This document shows, in pieces, positions 9,544 through 18,603 of a stretch of 64,000 nucleotides of DNA. Below the pieces are notes generated by a model that had not been told where the DNA came from, searched no databases, and saw only the letters and a list, made by a program, of their open reading frames with translations. This stretch comes from Thalassospira sp. HF15 (GTDB lineage: Bacteria > Pseudomonadota > Alphaproteobacteria > Rhodospirillales > Thalassospiraceae), in NCBI RefSeq assembly GCF_011806525.1, contig NZ_JAAVKI010000002.1, positions 496,001-560,000 on the forward strand, in the 5' to 3' direction. Position 1 is the first letter of the stretch, and each line of letters begins with the position of its first letter. The position numbers and the translations under genes were made by a program.

Positions 9544-10506
9544 ATGACTGCAATGCCCGACTATGCCATCGAAGTCGAGGGGCTGACAAAGGTCTATAAG
9601 GGATCAAACGGCGAAAAACTTGCCCTTGATAACGTTTCGCTGAAGATTCCACGCGGCTCGTTTTTTGCTCTTCTGGGCCCGAACGGTGCCGGAAAGTCTA
9701 CGTTTATCAACATCCTGGCTGGTCTGGTGACCAAGAGCAGCGGTACGGCAAAAATCTGGGGATATGATATCGAAGCCCAGATGCGGGCCGCGCGCTGTTC
9801 CATCGGGATCGTGCCACAGGAACTCAACCTTGATGCATTTTTCACCCCGCGTCAGGTGATGGAACTGCAGGCGGGTCTTTATGGTGTTCCTAAACCGGAA
9901 CGCCGCACGGACGAGATTCTTGCCGCCCTTGGCTTGTCGGACAAGGCTGATTCGTATTCCCGTTCCCTTTCGGGCGGGATGCGTCGTCGTCTTCTGGTCG
10001 GCAAGGCGATGGTTCATACCCCGCCAGTATTGGTTCTTGATGAACCGACTGCGGGTGTTGATATCGAACTGCGTCAGCAGCTTTGGTCCTATGTCAAGGA
10101 GCTCAATGCCGCTGGTGTCACCATTGTTCTGACCACGCATTACCTTGAAGAAGCCGAAGAGCTCTGTGACGAGATCGCGATCATCAATCAGGGCAATGTG
10201 ATTGCCCATGAAGACAAGCGCAGCCTGCTGCGTCGGATCGATCACAAGACGCTGGTTCTGACCGTGAATAATGAGCTGAACGCAGTACCCGATGCCCTGT
10301 CGCCATGGGGCGCAGAGCTTAAATCGGAAAACCAGATCGCCCTGCATTATCGCCCCAGCAATACGCAGATGGCAGAAATCCTTGAGGCGATCCACGGCTG
10401 CGGCTTGGCGATCAAGGACCTGTCGACCGAGGAAGGCGATCTTGAAGACATCTTCCTGAAGCTGACGCGTGACAACAATAAAGCGCGCGCGGGTCAGGCT
10501 GCATGA
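9544..10506 (+). CDS. ABC-2-type transporter ATP-binding protein (orphan)
   Basis: This 320-residue ATPase has the Walker A GPNGAGKST (about 43-51), Q-loop VPQELNLD, signature LSGGMRRRL, Walker B VLVLDEPTAGVD and the H-loop in TTHYLEEAEEL. A C-terminal extension of about 85 residues is typical of ATPases serving ABC-2 exporters of drugs, polyketides or glycolipids. No permease gene is next to it: a terminator lies 43 bases downstream and the flanking genes are on the other strand. The partner must be encoded elsewhere, or the protein has a non-transport role. The substrate cannot be assigned. Confidence 0.9.
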   Translation: MTAMPDYAIEVEGLTKVYKGSNGEKLALDNVSLKIPRGSFFALLGPNGAGKSTFINILAGLVTKSSGTAKIWGYDIEAQMRAARCSIGIVPQELNLDAFFTPRQVMELQAGLYGVPKPERRTDEILAALGLSDKADSYSRSLSGGMRRRLLVGKAMVHTPPVLVLDEPTAGVDIELRQQLWSYVKELNAAGVTIVLTTHYLEEAEELCDEIAIINQGNVIAHEDKRSLLRRIDHKTLVLTVNNELNAVPDALSPWGAELKSENQIALHYRPSNTQMAEILEAIHGCGLAIKDLSTEEGDLEDIFLKLTRDNNKARAGQAA

Positions 10507-10548
10507 TCCTGCGTGCCTGAACTTATTCAGTTATCTGGCCAGATATGC

Positions 10549-10580
10549 AAAACCCCGCAAAAAACTTGCGGGGTTTTGTT
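10549..10580. terminator. Bidirectional rho-independent terminator
   Basis: A perfect 12-bp stem (aaaaccccgcaa at 10549-10560 with its complement at 10566-10577) and a 5-base loop, with T-rich tracts on both strands. It sits between the converging ABC ATPase gene and the small coiled-coil gene. Confidence 0.88.
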
Positions 10581-10604
10581 TGATTGCTGTTTTGATCTGC
10601 TCGA

Positions 10605-10892
10605 CTACTTGAACCTGCTAGAGGCCATTTTCATCGCGGTTTCAAGCGAGTCCCAAGCGTTATCCATGCCAGCTTTCAGGTCTTGCCAGGCGGTATCGCT
10701 TGATTTTTGCAATTGCCGGAGCTTCTGCTCGGCGTCCTCTTGCATGGCGCGGAGCTCTTGGACTTGTTTCTGATATTGCAGTTGTGCATCGGCTTCTGCC
10801 GCGTCAGCCTGCGCCTTAAGCTTGTCAACCTGGGCGCTCCACTCTTTGAGTTGGGCTTCCAGTTTTTTCTCGTAAGCTTCTTTCATGCTCAT
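10605..10892 (-). CDS. Small coiled-coil protein (sll1863-like stress response family)
   Basis: This 95-residue protein is an almost continuous amphipathic helix rich in Lys, Glu, Ala and Gln (about 5-70). A Trp-containing C-terminal segment follows (TAWQDLKAGMDNAWDSLETA). The pattern MSxKEAYEKKLEAQLKEWSAQ...AWDSLETA matches small proteins annotated as the sll1863-type stress response family; their biochemical function is not established. There is no signal peptide or membrane span. An AGGATACGA-like ribosome site precedes the ATG. Divergent from the lipoprotein hydrolase; the region between them (10893-11177) shows nothing further. Confidence 0.75.
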   Translation of the reverse strand: MSMKEAYEKKLEAQLKEWSAQVDKLKAQADAAEADAQLQYQKQVQELRAMQEDAEQKLRQLQKSSDTAWQDLKAGMDNAWDSLETAMKMASSRFK

Positions 10893-11177
10893 GGTCGTAT
10901 CCTTTCGTTGAAAAACGTGTGGAACGATCGATATGGCAACAAGGCATAATACCCAATGTCTGCATCTGTCATTGGATTATAAAACCCGCTGAACCGCTTG
11001 CAATTCTAATGGATTGGTCCGGTTGGTTAAACCTTAAACCAGAATTTCCCCAATAACGCGCGTTTCCATTTAAAATATCTAATTTGCGACAATAACTTGC
11101 GGGCGCAGGCATTATAATCTTCATTGAGTGGTTCTGTTTCCCGCTTAGGGTTGGTCACCGTCTTGTCAGCGTGTTTT

Positions 11178-12146
11178 ATGCTCCCCGTTGTCCGCCTCTG
11201 TGTCCTGTTGCTGTTTGCCGGGATGATTAGCGCCTGTGCGCCAACCATCCATCCGGCCGGCCCACCGATTGCCCAAATATCCCTTGAAGATGAAGCCTAT
11301 ATTGCCAGTGATGGCACGAAGCTTTCGCTGCAAAGCTGGGGCGATCTGGAAAATCCGAGTGCGGTGATCCTTGGCTTGCACGGAATGGGCGATTACGCCA
11401 ATGCCTTCATGGAACTTGGTGAACAAATCGGCCCGCGCGGGATTGCGATCTATGCCTATGATCAGCGCGGATTTGGCCGTACGCCAACGCGACCGTTCTG
11501 GGCCGGGGCGGCGAGCATGGTCAATGATGCCAGTGATGCCTTGACGCTGCTGCGCGCCCGCTACCCCGATACGCCGATTTACCTTCTCGGCAATTCGATG
11601 GGTGGGGCGGTCGCGATCATTGCGGCTGCGACGCGCGGGCATCTGATGGACGGGCTGGTTCTTGTGGCACCGGCGGTTTGGAACCGTGACATGATGCCGT
11701 GGTATCAGACAGCCCCGCTTTCGATCTTCTCGCACAGCCTGCCTTGGTTGCCGTTGACCGGGCGGGGGCTTGATATCTGGCCGTCGGACAATATCGAAAT
11801 GTTGCGTCGCCTTTCGCGCGATCCCTACATGATGTCATCAGTGCGTGTGGATATGATTGCCGGTGTTGCCGATATCATGGATATGGCACGCAAGCGGGCC
11901 AGTGACATTTCCGTACCCACCCTTTTGCTTTCGGGTGAGCAGGATCAGGTGATCCCGCCCGACGCGGTCGAGGCCCTTGATAATGAGCTATCAAGCCTTG
12001 GGTTGCCGGCCTATCAGCGCTGTCTGTATGACGCGGGTTATCACATGCTTCTGCGTGATCTGAACGGGCCGGTGGTGATCGAGGATATTCGGCGTTGGGT
12101 GACGGTCGAGCAAACCGAACAAAATTATTCCTGCACAATCAAATGA
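11178..12146 (+). CDS. Alpha/beta hydrolase lipoprotein (lysophospholipase-like, S33 family)
   Basis: This 322-residue protein is a probable outer-membrane or periplasmic lipoprotein. The N-terminus is a short basic-hydrophobic signal ending in the lipobox ISAC, which places the lipidated cysteine about 20 residues in. The hydrolase core follows with LGLHGMGDYANAF, the nucleophile elbow GNSMGG, a late Asp in GEQDQVIPP and a His in DAGYHMLLRD, which complete a Ser-Asp-His triad of the Hydrolase_4/monoglyceride lipase type. An in-frame TTG at 11124 gives a longer reading, but the ATG at 11178 yields the cleaner signal peptide. Probable substrates are lysophospholipids or monoacylglycerols (inference). 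Confidence 0.82.
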   Translation: MLPVVRLCVLLLFAGMISACAPTIHPAGPPIAQISLEDEAYIASDGTKLSLQSWGDLENPSAVILGLHGMGDYANAFMELGEQIGPRGIAIYAYDQRGFGRTPTRPFWAGAASMVNDASDALTLLRARYPDTPIYLLGNSMGGAVAIIAAATRGHLMDGLVLVAPAVWNRDMMPWYQTAPLSIFSHSLPWLPLTGRGLDIWPSDNIEMLRRLSRDPYMMSSVRVDMIAGVADIMDMARKRASDISVPTLLLSGEQDQVIPPDAVEALDNELSSLGLPAYQRCLYDAGYHMLLRDLNGPVVIEDIRRWVTVEQTEQNYSCTIK

Positions 12147-12174
12147 TTGTATTTTGACCCTCGTTTGCCGATCA

Positions 12175-12209
12175 GGTAGCCTTTTTTAAGGTCTGGTAGA
12201 CTTTTTTAA
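12175..12209. repeat. Two tandem 15-bp direct repeats 20 bp apart
   Basis: GGTAGCCTTTTTTAA (12175-12189) and GGTAGACTTTTTTAA (12195-12209) match at 14 of 15 positions. They are spaced exactly 20 bp start to start, about two helical turns. They lie upstream of the cyclase gene and downstream of the hydrolase stop. They could be a protein-binding direct repeat; no known motif is recognised. Confidence 0.45.
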
Positions 12210-12313
12210 AGAGTTGCAATGCATTATGCGGGTTGTCGAACCGTTGCTTCGTTCCGATATGCCAAGCAGCGATTGACGGTGCAATATCACTTAACCGGAG
12301 GATCAGGACCGGC

Positions 12314-14050
12314 ATGCTAAGGACCATTCGGGCGAAGTTCCTGGGTGTCGCGGCCTTTTTTGTCGTGTGGCTCGTCGTGGCCACCGGGTTCTCCGTGATC
12401 CAGTCCCTTGGCATCAATGGCGATCTTGAGGCGGTGTCGCGCTATGTCACACCGGTAAAGGATTCCCTTTCCGATGTGCGTGCGCGCCAGCTTGAACAGA
12501 TTTCGCTGATCGACCGTTACATGCGTGTGGTCGAAAGTGACGGGCCGCAGACATCGCTTTTGAATGGCATCGAGATCGAAATCGAAGCCAAGCAAACCCA
12601 GATCGAACAGGCTTTCCGCAAATCCTTTACCTTTGCCGCCCTTGGACGCGCACAGGCATCCGGTCATTTTGACGAAGGGGTGCTGCTTGATCTTGATGTG
12701 CGGATGCGTGAATTTGCCGATGTGTCTGCACAGTTTTCCCTTGGTGTTGAACGGCTTCTTGATCAGGTGCGCGCGGGCAACCTGCCCGATGCCGGGGCAC
12801 AGGAAAAGACCGTGCGCGGTCTGCACCGGATTATCGTGCTTAACCTGCGCAATGAAATCCGTCTTCTGGAAGACTATGCCGCGCAAACGGTTGAAAACGT
12901 TTCCAAGCGCGAAGATTTCCTGATCCAGGCCGAATTCATCATGATGCTGGCCGCGGTCATCATCGGCATTTCGCTGGCGTATTACATGGCGCATGCGGTG
13001 GTGGTTGCCGTGCGCAAGACCACGAATGCGCTGAATTCCATTCAGTCGGGCAAGCTCGATACCAAGCTTGAGTTCAGCTCAAAGGGCGATTTTGGTCGCT
13101 TGGGCGATGCCTTTAACCGCATGACCCGTGAACTCCGCGTACGGTTCCGCATGCGTGAACGGTTTGGCAAATATGTTGATCCGAAAGTCATCAATAATCT
13201 TATTAATCAGGAAACCGCGCTTGAGAACTCCGAAAAGCGCGTAATGACGGTCAGTGTCGTGAACCTGACCGGGTTTGATTGGCTGGCCGAACATACCCCG
13301 CCCGAAAAGCTTGTTGATTTCCTCAATGACTATCTGACGGCAATGACCGAACCGATTGCCAATCACAGCGGCATTATCGACAACTTTGTTGGCGACCGGG
13401 TGATTGGCTTCTGGGGCCCGCCATTCTGTGGCGAGGGCGCCCATGCCGGTCACGCCTGTCAGGCCGCCCTTGAACAGGTCGCACGTTTTCATGCGCTTAA
13501 AACCAAATATGCTGATCTGATTGGCGATCATGGCCTTGAAATCCGCATCGGGATCGCGACCGGTGAGGTGGTTGTGGGCTCCATCGGGACGGACAAATCA
13601 CGTGCTTATACGGTGGTTGGCGATTGCGTGAACTATGCCAACCGTCTGGAAAAGGCCAACCGGGTCTATGGTACGCAAATTCTGGCCTCGCACGAAACCG
13701 CCAGCATGGCCTCGGGTGAGGTTGAAATGCGTGATCTTGATCATGTCGTGCTTCTGGGCACGGAAAAGGTCGTGTTCCTGTATGAAGTCCTCGCCCCCGG
13801 TGGGCAGCTTTCCGAGGAACGGCGCGGATGGCGCAGCAAATACGAAGCCGCTATGGCGCATTACCGTGATGGCAATTTCGATGCGGCCCGCCCGCTTTAT
13901 GAAGAAGTCATGGAATTTGATGACAGCGACTTCGCCGCCCAACTGATGATGAACCGGATGGAACGCCTTGAGCGGCGCGAACAGGACCGCGAATGGAACG
14001 GGACATGGGTGGTGCGCGATCCGTATGAACGCCGCGATGTAGAAAGCTGA
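12314..14050 (+). CDS. Membrane HAMP-linked class III adenylate/guanylate cyclase-like protein, altered active site
   Basis: A GGAGG site 13 bases before the ATG at 12314 sets the start of this 578-residue protein. It has TM1 (about 9-30), a periplasmic helical sensor region (about 33-205), TM2 (about 206-227), a HAMP linker ending in FGKYVDPKVINNL, and a class III cyclase domain (about 310-490). A short tail with a TPR-like stretch follows. The first metal-binding Asp of the family is Asn (N317 in VVNLTGF), and the Lys that selects ATP is Asn (N357 in IIDNFVGD). The second metal Asp (D361) and the VNYANRLE motif remain. It may therefore be inactive, or have unusual substrate use. Confidence 0.85.
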   Translation: MLRTIRAKFLGVAAFFVVWLVVATGFSVIQSLGINGDLEAVSRYVTPVKDSLSDVRARQLEQISLIDRYMRVVESDGPQTSLLNGIEIEIEAKQTQIEQAFRKSFTFAALGRAQASGHFDEGVLLDLDVRMREFADVSAQFSLGVERLLDQVRAGNLPDAGAQEKTVRGLHRIIVLNLRNEIRLLEDYAAQTVENVSKREDFLIQAEFIMMLAAVIIGISLAYYMAHAVVVAVRKTTNALNSIQSGKLDTKLEFSSKGDFGRLGDAFNRMTRELRVRFRMRERFGKYVDPKVINNLINQETALENSEKRVMTVSVVNLTGFDWLAEHTPPEKLVDFLNDYLTAMTEPIANHSGIIDNFVGDRVIGFWGPPFCGEGAHAGHACQAALEQVARFHALKTKYADLIGDHGLEIRIGIATGEVVVGSIGTDKSRAYTVVGDCVNYANRLEKANRVYGTQILASHETASMASGEVEMRDLDHVVLLGTEKVVFLYEVLAPGGQLSEERRGWRSKYEAAMAHYRDGNFDAARPLYEEVMEFDDSDFAAQLMMNRMERLERREQDREWNGTWVVRDPYERRDVES

Positions 14051-14080
14051 TTGCAGGCTTTCCGCGCCAACGTTACCTTA

Positions 14081-14293
<213 letters not shown>

Positions 14294-14368
14294 TCACTTC
14301 CAATGTCTTGAAACGATTCGTGAGCGCATTGTGCTTCGACGTCTGTCATTGTTGCAGCGTGATGAAAT

Positions 14369-15130
14369 TTAATATTTTGGGACTCGCATGGCTTTTCGTT
14401 GGAATCCTGCGGTTTCAGGAAGTTTATCAATACAGGATTCCAAGCATAGCGCGTACTTGGAAAACGTTATCTGTTTCATTTCAAGTCGCCTAAATATCTC
14501 CATCACCAGTCGTGGGATAGAGTCGGTAAACTTCAGTTCGACCAACACCTCACTCGGTGAGGTGATAAAATCCATACGTTGGCCCGCATTTTTAAGATTG
14601 AAATCTAGGTTCCCGGATATCCGGTGATCGAAGGTTATCCTGACATTCGGGAATATATGACTATTGAGCGGTTCTCGGAAATACAAGACTGTAACCGCTG
14701 GTCGAAGAGCAAGACGCAGCCACATAAACTCGAAATCTCGCAGTGCTTCAAGCTCTCCGTCAGCGACAAAATTTTCCCCGTCGACCAGTCCTTGGGCGCT
14801 GATTAAATCAATTGCTGCTCTGCGCTTTTGCACCGTTTGCCCATGACGCCCCTTGAGCTCAAGAAACCATTGATCGGGTTTCGCGGCCAGACTTGGAAGG
14901 TGCGCCCGCAAGCGCGGCTTGACACGTTCCAGTTGTCCTTCGAGTTTTTGGCGGTAAAAGTAGTACCTCGGAGAGTCAAAGTAGATTGAGTAATTGAAAT
15001 AACCACTTTGTCCTTGGGTGTTTTCATCTGTAACAAACAAATCTCCCAAAGCGTCTCGTAGATCTAAAGCTTTCTTCTGGGATACAAGGTACTTGACCTC
15101 AAACCGGTTCGTAAATGTTCGATGAAGCAT
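14369..15130 (-). CDS. VTC-domain polyphosphate-polymerase-like protein
   Basis: This 253-residue protein is a single VTC domain, the tunnel fold that in yeast Vtc4 makes polyphosphate from ATP. The expected conserved pieces are all present: E11-V-K-Y near the start, basic V70-KPRLR, E91-LK-GR, K102-RR, ITFD (165-168), the late acidic V197-ELK and S224-KY. It has no membrane segment and is presumably cytoplasmic. The ATG directly follows the TAG stop of the CotH gene (no gap), so the two are translationally coupled. It is the last gene of a three-gene operon, DUF4956-CotH-VTC. Enzymatic activity is inferred from the motifs. Confidence 0.85.
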   Translation of the reverse strand: MLHRTFTNRFEVKYLVSQKKALDLRDALGDLFVTDENTQGQSGYFNYSIYFDSPRYYFYRQKLEGQLERVKPRLRAHLPSLAAKPDQWFLELKGRHGQTVQKRRAAIDLISAQGLVDGENFVADGELEALRDFEFMWLRLALRPAVTVLYFREPLNSHIFPNVRITFDHRISGNLDFNLKNAGQRMDFITSPSEVLVELKFTDSIPRLVMEIFRRLEMKQITFSKYALCLESCIDKLPETAGFQRKAMRVPKY

Positions 15131-17842
15131 CTAGGACCCAACATTGATGGTTATTTTGCCTTGGTCTTCAATCAGGGTTTCCAAGCCTATCGAGGCCGTT
15201 GCAGTAACTTGGCCTCCATCAATGGCACGGATATCAACAATGTTGTCTTTCCATTCGCTGTTTAATACCTCAACAGAGCCAGCTTTTTCGTAACGCCAGT
15301 TCTTGTGGAAGACATCAATTGCCACTTCATTTTTGAAAAACGTAATGTTCTTCAAATTTACTTGGCTGTCATCCTTAGCGGCGACGCCAGTAACGGCATT
15401 TTCGATCTGCACAGAAGTTATCTCAATCTTGGAAGCTTCGCCGCCAGAGACACCCTTGTCCCCAACTTTTTCGAGATAGCTGTCCATAATTGAGGCTTCT
15501 GACGTCATGAAATCCAAAGCGTCGTTGCCAGCGTTTTGCACGTATATCTTGTTTAAACTTGCGCTAGAGTAGTCGAGGTCAGCGCAGTCGCCAAAACAGT
15601 CACGCAGTTTGACATTGGAAAGTGTACCAGTGCTGTGCACCAGGTGAAGAGTGTCATCTCCAACAATATTGTTGTGAATTGAAGTGTGTGAGACTGAAAC
15701 ATTCTTGCTCCAGCGAAACGTAACCATTCCGGAGTACTGCACGTTTAATATCGTCGCACGACTTCCCCCTGAAATGTCGGCATATTGGATATAGCTGCCC
15801 GAAGTTTCCCGCCCGTGCGCAGCGATTACTCCCCAGGCTTCATCTGGGTTTTGACGCAAAATTTTTACTGGTGATTCGCGCTCTCCTTCGATTCTCAAGG
15901 GTCCTTGTGAGACAACAGACACACCATGGGCCAATTCAATGGTTGTCCCCGCAAGAATACGAATTGCTTGGCCTGGGTTTGAAATCAGGTCTTCGTTAAG
16001 TTTGACGAGACCGGGGCCCAAGACGATTTCATCTATGTTTGGATTGGGGAAAGTCCAGATATGCTGCGATACAGGGTTATACTCGACGCTATCGACATCG
16101 ATGCGATCTTCAATCCTATGCTCTGGCAAAATCGCGAGTCCTGTAACCCCATTTGACCAGATCGACGAAACCATTTCCTGAAGATCGGTCGCAGAGGTTT
16201 GGGTGAAGTGCAGCAGATAATTTTGTTTATCCGCAAACAGGTAATATTCGGGGACACGCCTGTCGTCGGTCAGGTCGTAAAAATATTCGTGGTCTTCTCT
16301 GAGGCCAGGATACAAAGTTAGCTTTGAAGCTAACAAAGGTAACACCCTTTCGGAAAACGGGATTTTCCCATAAACTGAACCAGATGGAAATTGCGACAAA
16401 TCCAAATCAACCGAGGAATCTCCATTCACCGAGACAAGCAGCCAACTACCTCCGCTATCATCGGGGGATGAAGTTATTTGCAGGGCAGTGTTAGAGAGTT
16501 TGTCTCGCAGCCATGAGTCCCTCAGCTCAATCCATTTAAGAACATCCTCGCGTGCTTCGTCGAATTGACCGTTGGAGTATGGCATTCGAAACCATCCAGC
16601 AAATGTCGACATGACAAAGGCCTTGCGCCGGTCAGCTTTGACATCTGGCTCAATTTTCTCATAAAGCTCATTTAGCTCTATATGCTGTTGCTCGACGGAG
16701 CCAAAACTCTCCATCGCTTGATACAGACGTTTGTTTCGAAGGTCGTAAAACCGTGGATCTTTTAGTGCTACGTCAAGTAATGGGTGTATTTGTTCGTTTA
16801 GCGGTAGAGTGTGATCGGGGAAATGATCTTTGGTGAGTCTGTCCCTTGGCCCTGGGTACAGTGCTGTACCCAAGGCCAGGATATCTGAAGTCAGAGGCTC
16901 GAGTTTGCCGATTGATGGGTCAAAATAATAGGCGTGATTATGGTGGAAATCCGTGTGTTTTCCGCCGGTTAGGTTCAGCATGGCGATCCACGAGGCAGTT
17001 TTCTCCATATCCAGAATGGACCAGAGTGCCTCATATTTCTCAGGACCGTTTGGCATGTGGATACTAGATACCAGTTGCTCTATCGGAGAAATATATTCCA
17101 AAGCATCGAGGTCTCCAGAGACTTCAAACTGCTGTGGTGCCCAATGTCTGCCTAGTTGATCCCCGACAAATATCGGGCCGGGAATTCGTTTGTTTACACG
17201 GAGCATATTTTCGTCTTCGCGTGTTGTCATCTGATAGACACCGTAATAAGCGTCATTGACAAACAGGCGCACCATTTCGCTGTTATGACTGAGTACACCA
17301 AACTTTTTCGCGAGCTCTTCGCCGTAATAATTAGCGGCCATTGTTAGGTCTTCGGGATTTACCAGATTGATGTGGCGCTGCAGATCAATCGGGTTATCTT
17401 TCTTCAGCTTAATGCGCAAAGAAGGTTTTTCTGGTGACCAATGCCAGATGTTCCTCCCTCGGAACCGAAACTTCATTTTCCGCCATTCACCATCCGGGTA
17501 TAATATTTCTCCCCGGAAATACTTAGCTTTTGCGCTTTCAGGCAGATTCGAGGCCATGTGTTTGAAAGCGTTTGGCGGTACAGAAATTCGAAGATCGCTA
17601 AGCTGAGAATTAGCTTGCAACTTCTCATCGTCAAACGACGCAGCAATGCTGTTAAACACTGTAAGTGTTGCATCATAGCTCAGAGCAGCAGCTACAAGCG
17701 CTTTGTGATACAGCGGCTCGTTAGCTTGAAGAATAACAAATCTATACTTCGCAATGTTTGAGTACGCACCGGAAAACAATACACCAAACAATGCAAGAAC
17801 AATTCCTAGGGAAATCAGAGATATTCTTCGTTTTGTCATCAT
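15131..17842 (-). CDS. CotH-kinase-like protein fused to a parallel beta-helix
   Basis: This large protein (903 residues) has an N-terminal membrane anchor (about 6-28) and a CotH-type kinase region (about 120-450). Visible CotH signatures are the basic FRFRGRN (125-131) with RIKLKK, LFVNDAYYGVY (193-203) and HTDFHHNHAYYFD (296-308). The usual WD acidic motif after it is SD (319-320). The C-terminal third (about 620-890) is a right-handed parallel beta-helix with repeating turns such as GDDTLHLVHSTG, DCADLDYSSASL and NDALDFMTSEAS. The anchor suggests that the bulk is periplasmic. Spore-coat CotH phosphorylates proteins; whether this one does is unknown. It sits between DUF4956 and VTC genes. 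Confidence 0.82.
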   Translation of the reverse strand: MMTKRRISLISLGIVLALFGVLFSGAYSNIAKYRFVILQANEPLYHKALVAAALSYDATLTVFNSIAASFDDEKLQANSQLSDLRISVPPNAFKHMASNLPESAKAKYFRGEILYPDGEWRKMKFRFRGRNIWHWSPEKPSLRIKLKKDNPIDLQRHINLVNPEDLTMAANYYGEELAKKFGVLSHNSEMVRLFVNDAYYGVYQMTTREDENMLRVNKRIPGPIFVGDQLGRHWAPQQFEVSGDLDALEYISPIEQLVSSIHMPNGPEKYEALWSILDMEKTASWIAMLNLTGGKHTDFHHNHAYYFDPSIGKLEPLTSDILALGTALYPGPRDRLTKDHFPDHTLPLNEQIHPLLDVALKDPRFYDLRNKRLYQAMESFGSVEQQHIELNELYEKIEPDVKADRRKAFVMSTFAGWFRMPYSNGQFDEAREDVLKWIELRDSWLRDKLSNTALQITSSPDDSGGSWLLVSVNGDSSVDLDLSQFPSGSVYGKIPFSERVLPLLASKLTLYPGLREDHEYFYDLTDDRRVPEYYLFADKQNYLLHFTQTSATDLQEMVSSIWSNGVTGLAILPEHRIEDRIDVDSVEYNPVSQHIWTFPNPNIDEIVLGPGLVKLNEDLISNPGQAIRILAGTTIELAHGVSVVSQGPLRIEGERESPVKILRQNPDEAWGVIAAHGRETSGSYIQYADISGGSRATILNVQYSGMVTFRWSKNVSVSHTSIHNNIVGDDTLHLVHSTGTLSNVKLRDCFGDCADLDYSSASLNKIYVQNAGNDALDFMTSEASIMDSYLEKVGDKGVSGGEASKIEITSVQIENAVTGVAAKDDSQVNLKNITFFKNEVAIDVFHKNWRYEKAGSVEVLNSEWKDNIVDIRAIDGGQVTATASIGLETLIEDQGKITINVGS

Positions 17843-17883
17843 GTGTTGCGAGTTGTCATGTCTTCTGGGCGCGGATGTTAAAA

Positions 17884-18603
17884 TTAAGCACTTACATTTC
17901 CTTCACCAACAAGAATACTAACGGATTCTGGGTTTACACGTTCTTCAATGGCGCTGAGAAGATCCTGATGAATTACTTTGCGTTTAAGCTCAAGTTCAAC
18001 AATCACGCTTTCCATGCCTTCGCCTCGCTGCATCTTTTCGACAGCGATAATATTGTATTGGCTCGCAAATTCATGAAGTGTTTCGTTGAGCATAGGGCGA
18101 TCTTGTGTCTTCATGTGCAGTTTGATGACATAACCCATATGTGCGAGGTCGCCAAACCGGAAGAACTTGAACCCCAAAAGCAGAAGGCAAAAGACAAAAA
18201 CAAAAATTGCCGCGAATTGGTAGAACTGTGTGCCACAAGCCATTCCAACAGCTATTGCTGCAAATATGAAAACAAGATCTCTTGAGTCCTTAACGGGGTT
18301 CCGAAAGCGGACGATCGACATGGCTCCAACCAGTGCGAATGCACGCGCTATGTTTGACCCAATAATAATCATGATTAATGAGATAGTAACGCCAACTAGT
18401 ACGATAGAATGTACAAAAGAACGAGAATAAGAATATCCACCATGTGTCATGATGTAGAATTTAGCGAGAACAATATTTAAAAAACTTGCTGCAACTATTG
18501 AGAATATAACATCAATAACGGCAATCGTTGTGATAATATTAAAGTCACCTAAGGACTCTCTTATTAGTTCATCCATTCTATGTATGCTTTCAGTGGTAAC
18601 CAC
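17884..18603 (-). CDS. DUF4956-family polytopic membrane protein
   Basis: This 239-residue protein has three to four membrane segments (about 22-48, 65-85, 88-100, 113-145). The family core GSNIARAFALVGAMSIVRFR with a following FIFAAIAVGMACG is diagnostic of DUF4956. A soluble C-terminal domain (about 150-239) resembles a small alpha/beta regulatory fold. The start is taken as GTG at 18603; an ATG nine codons later is possible, and neither has a strong ribosome site. It is the first gene of the DUF4956-CotH-VTC operon, with a 41-base gap to CotH. This partnership recurs in other bacteria, but its function is not established. Confidence 0.83.
   Translation of the reverse strand: MVTTESIHRMDELIRESLGDFNIITTIAVIDVIFSIVAASFLNIVLAKFYIMTHGGYSYSRSFVHSIVLVGVTISLIMIIIGSNIARAFALVGAMSIVRFRNPVKDSRDLVFIFAAIAVGMACGTQFYQFAAIFVFVFCLLLLGFKFFRFGDLAHMGYVIKLHMKTQDRPMLNETLHEFASQYNIIAVEKMQRGEGMESVIVELELKRKVIHQDLLSAIEERVNPESVSILVGEGNVSA

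Noticed and set aside
12314-12500. Earlier starts for the cyclase at 12233
   Set aside because: The GGAGG site before 12314 and the membrane segment directly after it favour the later ATG.
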